Positions 53,027-62,578 of a stretch of 64,000 bases of DNA are shown here, in pieces. The notes below the pieces were generated by a model. That model was given only the letters and a program-made list of their open reading frames with translations. It made no database searches and had not been told where the DNA came from. Position 1 is the stretch's first letter. The number at the start of each line of letters is the position of its first letter. The position numbers and the translations under genes are program-made. Source of the DNA: Oscillospiraceae bacterium (GTDB lineage Bacteria > Bacillota > Clostridia > Oscillospirales > SIG627); contig SVQW01000003.1 in assembly GCA_015065085.1 (NCBI GenBank), forward strand, positions 62,001 to 126,000, given 5' to 3'.

Positions 53027-53989
53027 TTAACCGACAAATTCAAAGTTTAATGTCTGTTTTTTTGATTCGCCCGGTTTTATAAATTCAAGCATTCCCTTTT
53101 CTCTCATTACATCTCTTCCGTCAGGAGTGCAGTTTCCGGGTTCAAGTCCCATAACATAGTCATATTCTCCCATCATTTTCCATTGAGTAAAGCACTTAAG
53201 CTCATTTGTATCGAAAATCATCTTCATGCCCTTTTTTATTTTGGGATTATATATGCTGACTTCTGCCTTTCCTGAAAATTTATGATAAAAACACATTTCT
53301 TCATATTCTGCTTGCGGACCTTCAACCCTCAGACAGTCAGCCAGTCCTGTCACAGAATGTTCGTTTCTGGCAACGATTTCAGCTGACGGGATTCTTATTT
53401 CAGTATCCTCACACAGAAGCGGATAACCCATATTGCAATGATACATAATTTCATACGGTGCTTCAGATGAACCTGTATTTTTAACAGTATCCGTCATTGT
53501 AAATTTGTTTTCAGCAAGTGACACCACATATTCTCTTTCAAGGACAAGCTTGTGAGAAAAGATGCGTGCATCGCGCACTGTCGCCGTGATATAAATGTTG
53601 TTATCATCTATTCGGTAAGCGAAATTTTCGCAAGGGGTATTTGATATCGTCCCGTGAAGCGGAAGCTGCTCGCCATCATCAGTACAAGGGCTTCCCACAG
53701 CTGTCAGTCCGCATGTGGTGCAAAATCCGGCTGTAAAGGATTTCAAAAATCCAATCCCATCCTTGTCATAGTATTTTGGAGAGACATACCCACAAGCAGA
53801 AATAAAACTAAAGTTATCGCCTTTTAAACTAAGCCTTGTAATGTCCGCACAGCGATCAAGTGAAACCCAGAATTCAAGTCCTTTTCCGTTTCTCACATAT
53901 AGCATGCGCATACCATCGCCTTTGCCTCCGGAAAGACGCATTTCCTCTACGCCGTAAATTTGTGTTGGGTTGCCTATATACTTATTCAT
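53027..53989 (-). CDS. DUF4432 / aldose-1-epimerase-like protein
   Basis: 320 residues from ATG 53989 (AAGGAG upstream). Beta-sandwich of galactose mutarotase type: LEFWVSLDRCADITRLSLKG near residue 40, LPLHGTISNTPCE near 110 with a conserved His, YEIMYHCNMGYPLL near 180 and LEPGNCTPDGR near 290. It probably binds a sugar. Neighbours do not show the pathway. Confidence 0.82.
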   Translation of the reverse strand: MNKYIGNPTQIYGVEEMRLSGGKGDGMRMLYVRNGKGLEFWVSLDRCADITRLSLKGDNFSFISACGYVSPKYYDKDGIGFLKSFTAGFCTTCGLTAVGSPCTDDGEQLPLHGTISNTPCENFAYRIDDNNIYITATVRDARIFSHKLVLEREYVVSLAENKFTMTDTVKNTGSSEAPYEIMYHCNMGYPLLCEDTEIRIPSAEIVARNEHSVTGLADCLRVEGPQAEYEEMCFYHKFSGKAEVSIYNPKIKKGMKMIFDTNELKCFTQWKMMGEYDYVMGLEPGNCTPDGRDVMREKGMLEFIKPGESKKQTLNFEFVG

Positions 53990-54060
53990 AAGTATTCTCC
54001 TTCTCATTGTAATATAGATGCCTATCTTTTTGTACATAAGGGATAGCCGATTTAGATGCC

Positions 54061-54244
54061 ACTGATTTTAAATAAATAATTAATAATGAATGATGAATAA
54101 TTTCGGTTGAAAATCACAAAGTGATTTTCTTTTTATATAATTCAAATGCGGAGCATTTGTTCCTTAATTCTTCATTATTCATTATTCATTTTTCAATATT
54201 CATTGAATTCATCTCCGATGAATTCATTATAAAATGCGTGTACA
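54061..54244. repeat. Hairpin-rich AT element flanked by 11-bp direct repeats
   Basis: Three perfect hairpins: GAAAATCAC-aaa-GTGATTTTC (54109-54129), CAAATGC-gga-GCATTTG (54143-54159) and GAATTCATC-tcc-GATGAATTC (54205-54225), separated by runs like ATTCATTATTCATT. ATTTAGATGCC occurs on both sides (54050-54060 and 54245-54255), like a target-site duplication. Confidence 0.65.
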
Positions 54245-54268
54245 ATTTAGATGCCGACTCAACAATCT

Positions 54269-55279
54269 TTATATAAGTGACAATAGTTCATCCACATCTT
54301 CCCGTTTTGTCGCAAAGGTTGTAACCATTCTTGTAAGCCTTATTTCTTTTTCCCAGTATGAAAGGTCGTATTTTTCGTTTGCTTTATTCATCTGTTCTTC
54401 ATTTAATATGCAAAAAACAGCATTTGTATCTACGGGATAGTAAATCTTTATTCCCTTTTCTATGAGTTTACTTTCCAGATATTTTGCCTGCGAATTTGCG
54501 TGGCTGGCGGTTTTTTTCCAAAATTCATTTTTCAAAAGATATTCCATCTGAACACCTAGGAATTTTGACTTATCAAGATGCTGAAGTGCTTGTTTTTGCA
54601 AATATTCAAGAGCGGTAAAATGCTCCGCTCTTCTGAAGATGACCATTTCGCCGAACATAGCACCTGCTTTTGTACCACCAAAAGAAAACGCATCAACGCC
54701 CGTTTCTTCAATCATTTCAGCAATACTTGTATCAAGAGCCACCAGTGCATTTGAAATTCTTGCACCGTCAATATATACATACATATCTCTTTCATGAGCA
54801 AAATCACAAATTGCCTTGATTTCTTTATTGGTATATAAAACACCAAGTTCTGTAGGCTGTGTTATCACAACTACCTGAGGTAAATATTTATAGTTTTTGA
54901 TTTTATTCAAATAGTCACCTATTACTTCGGGAGTAAGTTTGCCCATTTTGCCTTCCATAGCAAGTATTTTATTACCAAGCATACTTTCAAAAGCACCACA
55001 TTCGTATGTATGTATATGAGTATGGTTTTCACAAAGGATTGTACCCCATCTGTCTACCATACTTTTCATTGCCATTATGTTGGCAGCTGTCCCGTTTGAA
55101 GTATAAACAACCTTTATTTCGTCTTTGAAGTTTTTTTGCATAAGCTCTGTTGCACTTTTTGTATAGCAGTCATGACCAACTTTGCCATCCACTTCAAGTT
55201 CATTTATTCTCATCAGTTCTTCCATAATCTCCGGATGAGTATTTGTCCAGACTTCCCCTCTTAATACCTTTGATTTCAA
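54269..55279 (-). CDS. Low-specificity threonine aldolase / beta-eliminating lyase family
   Basis: PLP enzyme, 336 residues of aspartate-aminotransferase fold. YTSNGTAANIMAMKSMV near residue 58, IDGARISNALVALD near 170 (PLP-contacting Asp) and the Schiff-base lysine in FSFGGTKAGAMFGEM near 198. Likely cleaves L-threonine or allo-threonine to glycine and acetaldehyde. The only in-frame start is a TTG (GGGAG 9 nt before). It is more AT-rich than its neighbours and lies between two hairpin arrays, which may point to transfer. Confidence 0.87.
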   Translation of the reverse strand: MKSKVLRGEVWTNTHPEIMEELMRINELEVDGKVGHDCYTKSATELMQKNFKDEIKVVYTSNGTAANIMAMKSMVDRWGTILCENHTHIHTYECGAFESMLGNKILAMEGKMGKLTPEVIGDYLNKIKNYKYLPQVVVITQPTELGVLYTNKEIKAICDFAHERDMYVYIDGARISNALVALDTSIAEMIEETGVDAFSFGGTKAGAMFGEMVIFRRAEHFTALEYLQKQALQHLDKSKFLGVQMEYLLKNEFWKKTASHANSQAKYLESKLIEKGIKIYYPVDTNAVFCILNEEQMNKANEKYDLSYWEKEIRLTRMVTTFATKREDVDELLSLI

Positions 55280-55368
55280 AACTCACATCTCCCTTTTAAA
55301 TATTTAACCCAGATGAAATTATTATAGAATCAGTAAATAATTTTGATTCCAACTGTTTTTAATGAATT

Positions 55369-55542
55369 GACAACTGTCGTTGTCATGAATTGGCTGAAGC
55401 CATGAATTCTCGCTATCGCTCCATGAATTGAATTGCCTTTAATGTGCGTAAGCACAATTCATGAGCCGCAAGGCTCAATTCATGAAATCTTCAAATTTCA
55501 ATTCATGCCGAAGGCAATTCATTGAGTTTGCTTCGCAAACTC
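55369..55542. repeat. Array of short hairpins with AATTCAT spacers
   Basis: In the 431-bp gap 55280-55710 at least seven small inverted repeats follow one another: GACAAC/GTTGTC, TGGCT/AGCCA, GTGC-gtaa-GCAC, GAGCC-gcaa-GGCTC, GAAAT/ATTTC, GCC-gaa-GGC and GAGTTTG-cttcg-CAAACTC. From 55456 on they are separated by an almost constant 7-nt AATTCAT; the earlier ones have the related ATGAATT. Loops are of GNRA and UUCG type. Behind it lies the GH31 promoter. Confidence 0.8.
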
Positions 55543-55649
55543 ATTATATCACACTACAATTCAAAATTCAATACAAATGTGCAAACAAAATAGTTTGTTT
55601 TTTTAATCGCTTTCGGACAAAATGCCATATTTTTGGAGACATGGCTCCA

Positions 55650-55678
55650 TTTACTTCCAACGCCGTACGATATATAAT
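55650..55678 (+). promoter_or_regulatory. Candidate promoter of the GH31 gene
   Basis: TTTACT, 17 bp, TATAAT, 32 bp before the ATG at 55711. Confidence 0.6.
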
Positions 55679-55710
55679 TGATTCATAAAATATGAAAGGA
55701 TTCACCGATT

Positions 55711-57228
55711 ATGATTATCAATAAACTCGACGGTGAGCTGTTCTGGGGCGGACGTGTAAAAGACCTTATGCCCTACGAAACAGGCTCGGGACACATGGAC
55801 GGCGATATGTCCTCCAGCTACCACAACACGGGAAACCAGCTGGGTGGCATGCTTCTTTCCAACAAAGGACGCGTTATTTTTTCCAACAATCCCTTTGATT
55901 TCGATATACGCGAAAAAGAGGTGGAAATAACGGCACATCAGGATATTGTCATGAGAATGGCGGGAACTACGCTCAAAGACGCCTATCTTTATATGATTAA
56001 CAATCTTCTGAAAAAGCCCGAAAAAACTCCCCCGAAGGAGTTTTTCAAAATGCCGCAATTCAACACCTGGGTGGAGCTTATCTACAACCAGAACCAGAAA
56101 GATATACTGGAATATGCCCACAGCATTATAAACCACGGTCTGCCGCCGGGAATACTGATGATTGACGACAACTGGCAGGAACAGTACGGTGTATGGAAAT
56201 TCCACGAAGGACGTTTTCCCGACCCCAAGGCAATGATGAAGGAGCTCCATGAAATGGGCTTCAAGGTTCTTTTGTGGATAGTACCCTTCGTAAGCCTTGA
56301 CAACGAGACCTCCCGCGAAATGATTAAAAGAAAGCTTCTTATACGCGATGCCGACGGTGCAAATCCACATGTATTCAAGTGGTGGAACGGTTACAGCGGC
56401 ATACTGGATTTTTCAAATCCCGAAACGGTAGAATACTTCAAGGGCAGAATGGACTGGCTGATGGAAGAATACGGCGTTGACGGCTTCAAATTCGATGCAG
56501 GTCAGCCCTTCTATTATGACACCAAGCTCAAATACTACAAAACACCAAAAACACAGGTTGAAAACTCCATGCATTACTGCAACTTTGCGGCAATGTACGA
56601 ATACAGTGAGCTTAAGGACGGCTTTAACGCCGCTCATCTGCCCGTACTTCAGCGTCTGGGCGACAAAAGTCACAAATGGGAAGAAGGCGTGCAAACCCTT
56701 ATTCCCGGCATTACAGCTCAGGCTATAATGGGATATCAGTTCACCTGTCCCGACATGATAGGCGGAGGAAGCTGGGTAGACTTTTTGCCCGGTAAGGAGC
56801 TTGACCAGGAGCTTATCGTAAGATATGCCCAGTGCTGTGCCTTTATGCCCACCATGCAATTCTCGGTTGCACCCTGGAGAGTGCTTTCGGAGGAAAATCT
56901 GGGTTACATACTGGACGTCATAAAGCTTCATGACAAATACGTCCCCTACATTCTGGAGCTTATCGACAAATTCATGGAAAACGGTGAGCCTGTTGTGCGC
57001 ATGATGGAATACAACTATCCCCACAAGGGCTACGCGCAGATAAAACAACAATATATGCTGGGTGATAAAATACTGGTTGCACCCGTTGTAGAAAAAGGCG
57101 TCACAAAGCTTGACGTAATACTTCCCGAGGGCAAATGGCTGGCAGATGACGGAACGCTTTACGATGGCGGACAAACCGTTACGGTGGATGCCCCGCTCTC
57201 CCGTCTCCCGTATTTCACACTTCAGTAA
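55711..57228 (+). CDS. Glycoside hydrolase family 31 (alpha-glucosidase/xylosidase-like)
   Basis: 505 residues. Barrel motifs: LMIDDNWQEQYGVWKFHEGRFPD near residue 150, WIVPFVS near 190, catalytic nucleophile Asp in GFKFDAGQPF near 258 and a probable acid/base Asp in CPDMIGGGSW near 348. No signal peptide, so it should act on imported oligosaccharides. It is shorter than most GH31 enzymes at the N-terminus. It is convergent with a GH78 gene, and both probably serve plant-glycan use. AAAGGA precedes the ATG. Confidence 0.88.
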   Translation: MIINKLDGELFWGGRVKDLMPYETGSGHMDGDMSSSYHNTGNQLGGMLLSNKGRVIFSNNPFDFDIREKEVEITAHQDIVMRMAGTTLKDAYLYMINNLLKKPEKTPPKEFFKMPQFNTWVELIYNQNQKDILEYAHSIINHGLPPGILMIDDNWQEQYGVWKFHEGRFPDPKAMMKELHEMGFKVLLWIVPFVSLDNETSREMIKRKLLIRDADGANPHVFKWWNGYSGILDFSNPETVEYFKGRMDWLMEEYGVDGFKFDAGQPFYYDTKLKYYKTPKTQVENSMHYCNFAAMYEYSELKDGFNAAHLPVLQRLGDKSHKWEEGVQTLIPGITAQAIMGYQFTCPDMIGGGSWVDFLPGKELDQELIVRYAQCCAFMPTMQFSVAPWRVLSEENLGYILDVIKLHDKYVPYILELIDKFMENGEPVVRMMEYNYPHKGYAQIKQQYMLGDKILVAPVVEKGVTKLDVILPEGKWLADDGTLYDGGQTVTVDAPLSRLPYFTLQ

Positions 57229-57266
57229 TAAAAATCAGTGCTTCTCACGAAGCACTGATTTTTATT
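57227..57266. terminator. Bidirectional terminator between GH31 and GH78 genes
   Basis: An 18-bp perfect stem (57227-57244 with 57249-57266) and TCAC loop; the arms begin with AATAAAAATCAGTGC, so T-runs follow in both directions. Confidence 0.9.
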
Positions 57267-57269
57267 ATT

Positions 57270-59402
57270 TCAAAGCTCTATCAAGCTTACATCCTTGCCG
57301 TATTCCTTCACCGTGCCGTCGGGAAGAATAACCTTTTTATCCACATTTAAGGGAGCCTTTACATTCAGCTTAAATCCGTCGGTATTTTCCCATGAAACTT
57401 CAACACCGCCGAATCTGGTAGACACAACGCCCTTAGCGTAGGTAAGATGTGCCGTCACGGGCTTAATGACTATAACTTTCTCAAAGCCGGTTTTTACCCC
57501 GAGAATATTTGAAGCAAGTTCGTTAAGGGGAGCACTGCTCCAGCCATGGCATTCGCTTCTTGGGTTATCGGGGTTTTCGCACCACGTTGTACAGTGCATA
57601 TCCAGCATTTTTTTCCAACCGTCAAGATTATCGAAAATTCTTTTTTCCATTCCGCATTTTTCCAATGCGCGGAAGAAATAGTAATTCATGCTGAATGATG
57701 ATTTTCTCAGCTCGGAGCTATGTATTTTTTCCATGATTTCCACAGCGTCCTGTCCCTTTTCCAGCTCGGAAATAACCGACCACATAACAGTATGCATGCT
57801 GTATTCATCTTTATCGGAGGAATCACGGTACAAGCCCTTTTGCGCATCAAAGCAGTGCTTCTTTATCGCCTCGGCAAGCTTTGCATACTTTTCTCTGTAT
57901 TCTGCACCCAAAAAAGGTCTGCCGCTCTTTTCCGCAATATCGGCAGCGCAGAGAAGAGCATAGGCAAAATACATATTGTATACGGTTATGGGCTTACCCG
58001 CATTAATGTTCAGAGTACCTATATACCATCCGGGAACCCAATCCACAAAGTCCCAGTATCTTGATTTGGAAATAAGTCCATCCTCGGACAGATTTTCGTA
58101 AAAATACTGAAGTATATTATCTACATTATTGAGAAACTTTCTTGCAAAAACAATATCAGCCGAGTATTCAAGATAATCGTGCAGCATAAATATCCAGAAA
58201 AACGAAAATCCCGGTATAACCTGCGTCAGCACAGACGGATAGTTGGCTCGAAGAAGTCCGTTCGGCAGTTGAGAAACAGCAAATTCTTCTATGGCTTTTC
58301 TGATTATTCTGTCATCGTCGGTCATCTTCTGAAGAACCGCACTTTCGATGGCAGAATCCATATCATACTGCTGCTGTTCGTAATAAGGACAATCATAAAA
58401 GGTTTCGTGAGTACAGCAAAGCATTGTGTTTATACTCACTTCGTACATTTTATTGAAGTACTCATCCGAGCACTCAAAGCTGCCTTTTTGCTCAATGGGG
58501 TAGTTCCAACGCATTGCCTTTACGGATTTAAGCACCGCGGCTATATTTTCACTCTCGATTCGTATATATCGGAAAGTTCTGAACCAGAAAGGTTCGTACA
58601 CATACGCTCTGTCTGTTTCAACAGTATCCCAAAAACCTTTTATATCCCCTTCGTCCGCTCCGTCTCGCATGAATTTACCGTTTTCGGTAATGTAGCATTC
58701 GGCATATATTATTTTAGCGGACACCTTATCTGCGAAATCAAAGCTTACTTTTGCAGTCATATTCATTCCCGCATCCAGCTCCACGAAATCTTCTCCGGAT
58801 TTTATAACCTTAAGTTCCATGGCTTTCTGAGGAAAAATCATGGGAATGGGGCGCGGCGTCAGTGTGGGATCTCTGAGTGTTCCGCAAGGATATGTTTCAA
58901 GTCCAAATTCATAATCATATCCGCCGTGCTCTTCGATTTCAATCGGCTCAAAGTCTTTTGAAAGATCTATATCCTCAACGGGAGCGATACTCTTCCATTC
59001 CGCGCATCTGATACCAATCTGATTGTTCTTAACGCATGTCCAGCCCGAATCGCTGACTATGGTGTTAGTAGGAGATTTTGCTTCAAAATTGATCTCCGGC
59101 TGATTCGTCTTGAAAACAGTAGAAAGGCAACGTTTCATAGTTATATGCATAACTATTATCTTGATTTCGTTTTCGCCCGCCTTAAGCTCGTCCGTTTCAA
59201 CAGTATCGTAATATTTTACGTGCTCATGGCCCTTGCAGGGGCCCTCACAGATATATTTGCCGTTTATCTTGAGGAGATATCTTTCGGAAGTATAAATATT
59301 TATTCTGTACTTTTCCTGCTTTTCAAGCGTTACGTTTTTTGTGAATTCGTACATTCCCTCGGGAACGAAGTCATTCTTGATTCTTACAAACCTTACTCTC
59401 AT
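57270..59402 (-). CDS. Alpha-L-rhamnosidase-like protein (GH78 type)
   Basis: 710 residues. N-terminal beta domains (about 1-290; YLLKINGKYICEGPCKGHEHVKYYDT), then an alpha/alpha barrel with YDCPYYEQQQYDMDSAIESAVL near residue 340, WDFVDWVPGWYIGT near 455 and CTTWCENPDNPRSECHGWSS near 625, which fit the acidic-residue pattern of GH78. No signal peptide is visible. The ATG at 59402 has GGAGG before it, favoured over an upstream ATG at 59420. Its own promoter lies at 59459-59487. Confidence 0.83.
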   Translation of the reverse strand: MRVRFVRIKNDFVPEGMYEFTKNVTLEKQEKYRINIYTSERYLLKINGKYICEGPCKGHEHVKYYDTVETDELKAGENEIKIIVMHITMKRCLSTVFKTNQPEINFEAKSPTNTIVSDSGWTCVKNNQIGIRCAEWKSIAPVEDIDLSKDFEPIEIEEHGGYDYEFGLETYPCGTLRDPTLTPRPIPMIFPQKAMELKVIKSGEDFVELDAGMNMTAKVSFDFADKVSAKIIYAECYITENGKFMRDGADEGDIKGFWDTVETDRAYVYEPFWFRTFRYIRIESENIAAVLKSVKAMRWNYPIEQKGSFECSDEYFNKMYEVSINTMLCCTHETFYDCPYYEQQQYDMDSAIESAVLQKMTDDDRIIRKAIEEFAVSQLPNGLLRANYPSVLTQVIPGFSFFWIFMLHDYLEYSADIVFARKFLNNVDNILQYFYENLSEDGLISKSRYWDFVDWVPGWYIGTLNINAGKPITVYNMYFAYALLCAADIAEKSGRPFLGAEYREKYAKLAEAIKKHCFDAQKGLYRDSSDKDEYSMHTVMWSVISELEKGQDAVEIMEKIHSSELRKSSFSMNYYFFRALEKCGMEKRIFDNLDGWKKMLDMHCTTWCENPDNPRSECHGWSSAPLNELASNILGVKTGFEKVIVIKPVTAHLTYAKGVVSTRFGGVEVSWENTDGFKLNVKAPLNVDKKVILPDGTVKEYGKDVSLIEL

Positions 59403-59458
59403 TTTTTCCTCCGTATTCAAATATTATAATGTCACACACAACAATCTTTATTGAAACC

Positions 59459-59487
59459 ATTATACGATAAGAAAAATGAAAAATCAA
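59459..59487 (-). promoter_or_regulatory. Sigma-A promoter of the GH78 gene
   Basis: TTGATT, 17 bp, TATAAT on the minus strand, about 55 bp before the start codon. Downstream of the ABC-transporter gene, 59555-59590 holds an imperfect inverted repeat around AATGTAA/TTACATT. Confidence 0.7.
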
Positions 59488-59596
59488 CTACTTTTAGGGA
59501 AAAATCAGCATAATTAGCTATTTTTTTGATACGAATGTACGATATTGTCATATTCGCAATGTAATATTTTACATTCGTAATGTTAAATATGTCATA

Positions 59597-61309
59597 TTAT
59601 TTCTTTTCCGTTGCATGGTAAAGTCCGGCGTATACTCCGCCATTTTTCAAAAGCTCTTCATGCGTGCCGATTTCTGTTATCTCTCCGCCCGATATTACCG
59701 CTATTTCATCCGCACCGCGGATGGTAGAAAGGCGGTGTGCAACAACAAGTGTGGTTCTTCCTTTGCACAATTCGTCCAACGACTGCTGTATAAGTATTTC
59801 GGTGGCATTATCCAGCGCACTTGTAGCTTCGTCCAAAATGAGAATGGGCGGATTTTTGAGGAACACTCTGGCAATACTGAGCCTCTGCTTTTGTCCGCCC
59901 GACAGCTTTACGCCTCTTTCGCCTATCTGAGTTTCGTACCCCTCGGGCAGACTCATTATGTATTCGTGAATATTGGCTCTCTTTGCCGCTTCCATCACAT
60001 CTTGCTCACTTGCATCCGGTCTGCCGTAAAGTATGTTTTCGCGAATGGAGGCATTAAAAAGATAGATATCCTGCTGAACTATACCTATATTGCGACGCAG
60101 TGACTCACGGGTTATATCCCGTGTTTCCTTACCGTCGATATAAATGTTGCCCTCGGCAATGTCATAAAAACGCGGTATAAGATGGCATATGGTGGTTTTG
60201 CCGCCGCCGCTGGGACCTACCAATGCAAGTGTCTTGCCCTTGGGAATATCAAGTGTCACGTTTTTAAGAACATTTTCGCTGTCATTATAGCCATAAGAAA
60301 CATTTTCAAATCTTATGTGACCCTCTGCCTTGGCGATATCCACTGCATTTTCTCTGTCCTCTTCGGGCTTTGCGTCTATTATCTCCAAAAACCTTTCAAA
60401 GCCCGTAACACCGTCCTGATACTGCTCCATAAAGCCGATAAGCGTAGTCACGGGGCCTATAAACAGATTGACCGATACTATGAATGTGGAATAATCCGCA
60501 AAATCTATGCGTCCGCTGTAAAGAAATAAACCGCCTGCAATAAGTATCACCACATTGAACACATTGGTTATAAATGAAGTGCCGGAATGGAACTGTCCCA
60601 TAGCGCTGTACGCCTTACTGCGCGCAGTTACAAATTCGTCATTACCCTGCTCAAATTTTTCCTCTTCTTTTGCGGAGTTGGTAAAGGCTTTCGTAACACG
60701 TATTCCCGAAATACTGCTTTCCAGCGCCGCATTTATGGTAGCAACCGCCTTACGGCTTTCGGTAAAGGCATTGCGCATTTTTTTACGCAGAAGCATGGAG
60801 ATGCCCAGCAGAAAAGGAACGCAGGCAAAGATAATAAGTGTCAGGTAAACATCAATGGTAATAAGATAGCAAAATGAAATTATAACCGTAAGCGAAGAAA
60901 TTATAAGGTTTTCCGGGCCATGGTGCGCCAATTCACTTATATTCATAAGATCGTTGGTCATACGGCTCATTATTTTTCCCGTTTCGTTGTCGTCATAATA
61001 GCTGTACGGAAGCTTTTGCAAATGCGTGAACATGTCGGTACGCATCTGCGCCTGCATTTTAACACCCATAACATGACCGTAGTACTGTATGAAATAATCA
61101 AGCAGCATTCTGATAATGTACAGCATCAGCACTGCAACACCCGCCACAACAATCATAATATAATTGCGATTGGGGATAAGGTCATTGAGCATTCTTCTTG
61201 TAACAATGGGGTAAACAACACCGATGAGTGCCACAAGCAATGCCGCACACATATCCATTATAAAAAGCTTTTTGTGCGGTTTATAATAGCTTATAAATCT
61301 TTTCAACAT
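59597..61309 (-). CDS. ABC transporter, fused permease/ATPase (multidrug/lipid type)
   Basis: 570 residues: six membrane helices in the first 310 residues and an ATPase domain with Walker A GPSGGGKTT near residue 373, signature LSGGQKQRLSIARV near 477, Walker B ILILDEATSALD near 498 and switch His in VVAHRLSTIRG. MsbA/LmrA-type homodimeric exporter; substrate unknown. AGGAGA precedes the ATG. It stands alone, between GH78 and the divergent hydrolase gene. Confidence 0.93.
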   Translation of the reverse strand: MLKRFISYYKPHKKLFIMDMCAALLVALIGVVYPIVTRRMLNDLIPNRNYIMIVVAGVAVLMLYIIRMLLDYFIQYYGHVMGVKMQAQMRTDMFTHLQKLPYSYYDDNETGKIMSRMTNDLMNISELAHHGPENLIISSLTVIISFCYLITIDVYLTLIIFACVPFLLGISMLLRKKMRNAFTESRKAVATINAALESSISGIRVTKAFTNSAKEEEKFEQGNDEFVTARSKAYSAMGQFHSGTSFITNVFNVVILIAGGLFLYSGRIDFADYSTFIVSVNLFIGPVTTLIGFMEQYQDGVTGFERFLEIIDAKPEEDRENAVDIAKAEGHIRFENVSYGYNDSENVLKNVTLDIPKGKTLALVGPSGGGKTTICHLIPRFYDIAEGNIYIDGKETRDITRESLRRNIGIVQQDIYLFNASIRENILYGRPDASEQDVMEAAKRANIHEYIMSLPEGYETQIGERGVKLSGGQKQRLSIARVFLKNPPILILDEATSALDNATEILIQQSLDELCKGRTTLVVAHRLSTIRGADEIAVISGGEITEIGTHEELLKNGGVYAGLYHATEKK

Positions 61310-61480
61310 ATCTTTCTCCTATTGTGTATTTATTTGTAAATTATACGATGGTTTTATGAACTGAAAAAGAATTTTTTATACCTCATAAAAAAAATTATTT
61401 TCTCATTACAACGTAAAATATGAATAATTTTCACGCACTTGTGTATAAGCGATTTTTTCCGAAAAAAGTTTTTCCAAAAC

Positions 61481-61509
61481 ATTGAATTATTTTTCAAAGT
61501 CTGTTATAA
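61481..61509 (+). promoter_or_regulatory. Sigma-A promoter of the hydrolase-cysDN genes
   Basis: TTGAAT, 17 bp, TATAAT, about 42 bp before the GTG at 61552. Confidence 0.75.
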
Positions 61510-61551
61510 TATGCGTAAGATATATAGAGCATATAGGAAGGAATGATAATT

Positions 61552-62568
61552 GTGAACAGTTATCTTGACAAATTCGAAGACAAGGTCCGCCTTTCAAAGC
61601 AGAATAACAATACCCGCAATCAGACTTCGCCTTACTGCGATTTTATTTATTATTCTTCTACCCGTACACCGGGAATTACACTTGCCATGCGCATTTTAAA
61701 GCCCGAAAAGCCTTCGTACATACTCGCAGGCACCCACGGCTGGCACATGAGTATTCCCGCTTTCGAGCACATGGACAAACCGCAGAGCAAATATCTTACC
61801 GTCGAAGTGGATATGCGAGGCAGAGCCTTTTCCGAAGGTGAGCAGGACTGCAACGGCTGGGAGCTTTACGACGTTATTGATGCCATAGAATATGTTAAAA
61901 AGCATTATGCTGAATATATAACAGACCCCGAAACAGTCTATTTTGAAGCAGGAAGCGGTGGCGGCGGAAACGCTCTTGCCATTGCCGGCAAATTTCCCGA
62001 TTACTTTGCCGCAGTAACCGCCATGTGCGGAATGTCGGACTACGGTACGTGGTACAAAAATGACCAAGTCGGAGAATTCCGCGATGAAATGGACGTGTGG
62101 ATCAGCAAAAATCCCACCGACGAAATGTTCGCTTCCAGAAGCGGTATTGCAACTTTAAAAAACCTTTTCACCCATATGACGCTTGTACACGGTGCAAATG
62201 ATATCCGCGTACCTGCTTATCATTCCCGAAATTATGTAAAGCGTGCCGAGGAGCTGGGCAAAAAAGAACTGGTACGTTATCTTGAATTTGAAACCGTTGG
62301 CGGAAGAGATCACTGGGATAACATGACACCCGAGCAGTTAAAGCAAATGGAAGCCTTTTGCGAATCAGACCGCGAGGCTAACCGCAAACCGACTGAAATT
62401 CCGCAAAAAGGAACTCTGGTTGTGGCAGGCTATTTATTCACCAAGCATTTTTCAGTGGTAATGAACGATATAAACCGCGTAACAACGGTGGATTATGACC
62501 TTGAAAAAGGCATTTTCAATGTAAACGCAGACAGTGACAGCTATACTCTGAGCGTATATAAAAACTAA
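61552..62568 (+). CDS. Alpha/beta hydrolase (prolyl-oligopeptidase-like)
   Basis: 338 residues from a GTG at 61552, spaced 9 nt from AGGAAGGA; the ATG at 61543 would touch that site. A nucleophile-elbow-like [12 protein letters not shown] near residue 132 has Ser in the GSGGG motif. [14 protein letters not shown] near 220 (Asp) and GRDHWDNM near 250 (His) complete a plausible triad. The unusual G-S-G-G-G in place of G-x-S-x-G is seen in some esterase groups. It is followed by cysD after 10 bp, so transcription with sulfate activation genes is likely. Confidence 0.78.
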   Translation: MNSYLDKFEDKVRLSKQNNNTRNQTSPYCDFIYYSSTRTPGITLAMRILKPEKPSYILAGTHGWHMSIPAFEHMDKPQSKYLTVEVDMRGRAFSEGEQDCNGWELYDVIDAIEYVKKHYAEYITDPETVYFEAGSGGGGNALAIAGKFPDYFAAVTAMCGMSDYGTWYKNDQVGEFRDEMDVWISKNPTDEMFASRSGIATLKNLFTHMTLVHGANDIRVPAYHSRNYVKRAEELGKKELVRYLEFETVGGRDHWDNMTPEQLKQMEAFCESDREANRKPTEIPQKGTLVVAGYLFTKHFSVVMNDINRVTTVDYDLEKGIFNVNADSDSYTLSVYKN

Positions 62569-62578
62569 GGAGACTAAC

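Noticed and set aside
55369..55542. Considered as a CRISPR array because of regular spacing
   Set aside because: The constant part is only 7 nt, the variable parts are self-complementary and of different length, and no cas gene is present.
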